Of a stretch of 17,017 bases of DNA, positions 15,800-17,017 are shown piece by piece (within the stretch, counting starts at the first letter, position 1; each line of letters opens with the position of its first letter). Source of the stretch: Acidobacteriota bacterium (GTDB lineage Bacteria > Acidobacteriota > Terriglobia > Bryobacterales > Bryobacteraceae); contig JAPKYY010000144.1 of the NCBI GenBank assembly GCA_026394095.1, positions 1 through 17,017 on the forward strand, read 5' to 3'. The notes under the pieces are model-generated. The model was not told where the DNA came from, searched no databases, and worked only from the letters and a program-made list of their open reading frames with translations. Made by a program: the position numbers and the translations under genes.

Positions 15800-15993
15800 T
15801 CGCAGTCTTTCACTCTTCTTTGATACGTATGCAACTGGTCTGCCGTACCAGAATTCTTTTGTTTCCAGTAGATCGGCTCGATACTCAGGTCTGGATTGTC
15901 CATTACTGGGACGAAGCACCCCAGCATCGGACAGTGTTTTACCAACCCAAAATCTAAGGCCCTTTGATTAAGGATAGTCCTCTGGGGAATCAC
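15796..15993 (-). CDS. Possible 65-residue small protein upstream of the SpoIIE-type gene
   Basis: An open frame with a GTG start at 15993 ends in a TGA that overlaps the SpoIIE-type ATG (ATGA, 4 nt), an arrangement typical of coupled genes. The product is hydrophilic, with a Cys-rich HCPMLGC segment at about residues 20-26, a WKQKNSGTADQ stretch and a C-terminal Cys-Glu. No family is recognised. An internal ATG at 15927 would give a shorter form. Ribosome-binding sites are weak for both. It may equally be the untranslated leader of the operon. Confidence 0.3.
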   Translation of the reverse strand: MIPQRTILNQRALDFGLVKHCPMLGCFVPVMDNPDLSIEPIYWKQKNSGTADQLHTYQRRVKDCE

Positions 15994-16044
15994 TAAGGCA
16001 TCGCCCTAATTGTTTCTTATTCCTTTTTGCTCCACAGTCAGACC
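15800..16044. other. Divergent intergenic region between the signalling operon and the PEP-CTERM gene
   Basis: This 245-bp stretch has no confident gene and must hold the promoters for both directions. No clear -35/-10 pair could be placed on either strand. On the minus strand, 15994-16010 can fold as a short stem (TTAGGGC / GCCTTAG with wobble pairs) just before the GTG of the doubtful small ORF. CTAAGGC occurs twice (15954-15960 and 15993-15999). Confidence 0.4.
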
Positions 16045-16692
16045 ATGCAGAAACGAAGTCTTATTCTCATCCTGGCCTTGACGGCAGTACTCCCGTCCAG
16101 TGCCGCTACCTTTACAGCTGGCACCTGGTACAACATCCTCACATCTGCCGGTGCGGATGCCACTCCCGGAGTATCGGGAGGCTCTGGTGCCAACGCCTAT
16201 CTCAGCCCCGGCGCACTGCCCTGGTCTTTCAGCCTTATTGGCGCCGGTACTCTCGATGTCGTCGATGCCGAGAATCCCGGTGACACCTATCGTGTCGAAA
16301 ACGTTGGTGCTGGCAACTCCAGAACTGTCCTTGGCATCACCACGCAATCGATTGCCTTCAACCCGGCTGTCAGTTGCGGATTCGCGCCTCAAGATTGCTT
16401 TGACACCCCACTCCAGGCTGGAACACCTGTCTTCTCCAAACGAACCTTCAACCTCACCGCCAACACGGCCTACAGCTTGCAGTTCATCGCCATCGATAGC
16501 CCCAGCTTCAGCTCAAACGCCTTCTTCCGCATTAACGGCACAATCGATTCAGGTACACCTCCTCCTCCGCCTCCTCCTCCGCCACCACCACCTCCTCCGC
16601 CCACCGGCAATGAAGTCCCAGAGCCATCCACCTATGCGTTGACCGGCACAGCCTTTGCCGCTCTCGCCTGGCTCAAAGCACGCAAGCGCTAG
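16045..16692 (+). CDS. PEP-CTERM sorting-domain protein with polyproline linker
   Basis: This 215-residue secreted protein has a signal peptide (MQKRSLILILALTAVLPSSA), a beta-rich body (about residues 21-170) with one cysteine pair (Cys111, Cys118), and a run of 15 prolines (172-186). It ends in a PEP-CTERM signal: VPEPSTYALTG at 191-201, a short hydrophobic helix, then the basic tail KARKR. PEP-CTERM tails are processed by exosortase and are usually linked to exopolysaccharide; no exosortase gene is visible here. The body resembles domains of similar secreted proteins but no function can be named. The ATG at 16045 is chosen over a TTG 18 nt upstream because the signal peptide starts there. 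No Shine-Dalgarno sequence is visible. A strong hairpin follows 28 nt after the stop. Confidence 0.88.
   Translation: MQKRSLILILALTAVLPSSAATFTAGTWYNILTSAGADATPGVSGGSGANAYLSPGALPWSFSLIGAGTLDVVDAENPGDTYRVENVGAGNSRTVLGITTQSIAFNPAVSCGFAPQDCFDTPLQAGTPVFSKRTFNLTANTAYSLQFIAIDSPSFSSNAFFRINGTIDSGTPPPPPPPPPPPPPPPTGNEVPEPSTYALTGTAFAALAWLKARKR
16558..16602 (+). repeat. Proline-codon microsatellite (15 codons) in the PEP-CTERM gene
   Basis: Fifteen consecutive proline codons use all four synonyms (CCT nine times, CCG three, CCA three counted in one block, with a single final CCC among the fifteen positions as read). The tract separates the body of the protein from its sorting signal. Repeated trinucleotides make it prone to length change by slippage, always in frame. 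Confidence 0.85.
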
Positions 16693-16719
16693 TTCTCCTC
16701 CGTTCGGCGCTTTGGCAAC

Positions 16720-16752
16720 AACGCGGCACCGCCAACCAGGCTGTGCCGCGTT
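16720..16752 (+). terminator. Strong hairpin downstream of the PEP-CTERM gene
   Basis: AACGCGGCAC (16720-16729) pairs perfectly with GTGCCGCGTT (16743-16752). An inner GCC/GGC pairing with loop AACCA makes a stem of 13 pairs with one mismatch. It sits 28 nt after the PEP-CTERM stop and 13 nt before the moaD start. There is no U-tract after it, so it may be a factor-assisted terminator, an mRNA-stabilising stem, or an element acting on moaD translation. Confidence 0.6.
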
Positions 16753-16765
16753 ACGCTTACTAGAG

Positions 16766-17017
16766 ATGCAAATCCGGGTCCTTTTCTTCGGCTTACTCAA
16801 AGACTTCGCCGATCCCTCCACAGACCTCGTCGACATGCCGGAAGGCTCGACGATCGAATCCCTCTTCGCCTACTACGTCTCCCGATACCCAAAACTCGAA
16901 GGCCTGGCTGATTCCATCGCTCTGGCTCGCAACCAGCAATTCGCCCAGCCTGGCGAACTTCTCGAAGACGGCGACGAGATCGCCTTCCTGCCTCCTGTCA
17001 GCGGCGGCACCATTTAC
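16766..17017 (+). CDS. moaD: MoaD-type molybdopterin synthase small subunit (partial, possible MoaD-MoaE fusion)
   Basis: The 84 codons in the window encode a ubiquitin-like MoaD domain: it starts MQIRVLFFGLLKDFADPS and continues through MPEGSTIESLFAYYVSRYP and ELLEDGDEIAFLPPVSGG. MoaD carries the sulfur of molybdopterin as a thiocarboxylate on a C-terminal Gly-Gly. Here the Gly-Gly is at codons 80-81 and the frame continues (TIY) to the window edge without a stop. The protein therefore either has a tail to be removed or continues into MoaE, as in MoaX-type fusions. The start at 16766 is the first ATG and fits the family N-terminus. It begins 13 nt after the hairpin. The 3' end is missing. 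Confidence 0.85.
   Translation, partial: MQIRVLFFGLLKDFADPSTDLVDMPEGSTIESLFAYYVSRYPKLEGLADSIALARNQQFAQPGELLEDGDEIAFLPPVSGGTIY

Noticed and set aside
15800..15919. Upstream extension of the SpoIIE-type protein by 40 codons
   Set aside because: The receiver domain begins right after the ATG at 15799, and the added sequence has no similarity to anything recognised.
16027..16044. TTG start for the PEP-CTERM protein six codons upstream
   Set aside because: The ATG at 16045 starts a normal signal peptide with a basic n-region. The extra residues would weaken it.
16558..16602. Repeated CCT/CCG blocks as a CRISPR-like or tandem non-coding repeat
   Set aside because: They are in-frame proline codons of the PEP-CTERM protein; there are no spacers.

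Overview
The window is dense bacterial chromosome of moderate to high GC with very short intergenic gaps. The gene set points to Acidobacteriota, probably the Solibacter/Bryobacter side. It holds a 1201-residue Oar-type TonB-dependent receptor with an N-terminal carboxypeptidase-regulatory-like domain, a smaller receptor paired with a formylglycine sulfatase, a PEP-CTERM secreted protein, a split transketolase and a Cas6-like RAMP protein. This placement is inferred from protein style only; there is no rRNA or other marker here.

Left part (1-4257, minus strand): a Tat-type sulfatase overlaps a TonB-dependent receptor gene by 77 bp, and that gene is followed 26 bp later by lexA. A near-perfect SOS box (CTGT-N8-ACAG) fills the gap directly before the lexA start codon. 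The sulfatase and receptor look like a small module for capturing and de-sulfating an external substrate. lexA has its own operator but may also receive read-through.

Middle (4275-9547): a DUF72 (YecE-like) gene on the plus strand diverges from the sulfatase across only 17 bp of AT-rich DNA. It runs tail to tail into a Cas6-family gene on the minus strand. That Cas6 gene overlaps the end of the giant Oar-like receptor gene and has no CRISPR array or other cas gene nearby.

Right-middle (9583-15799, minus strand): an almost continuous co-directional run. In transcription order it is a receiver-SpoIIE phosphatase, transketolase N-terminal and C-terminal subunits, a short histidine-kinase-like protein that lacks an ATPase domain (perhaps frameshifted), a NarL-type response regulator, a PaaK-like protein without the ATP-binding signature, and a PilC/GspF inner-membrane protein. 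The first five are tightly packed (gaps of 15, -1 and 0 bp, then an overlap) and look like one operon. This joins a signalling cascade to the non-oxidative pentose phosphate pathway.

Right end (15800-17017, plus strand): a PEP-CTERM protein with a 15-proline linker, a strong hairpin, and the start of a MoaD gene whose Gly-Gly is not C-terminal, which suggests a MoaD-MoaE fusion running off the window.

No tRNA, rRNA, transposon or CRISPR array was seen. The longest stretch without a confident gene is 15800-16044 (245 bp); it holds one doubtful small ORF and the presumed divergent promoters.
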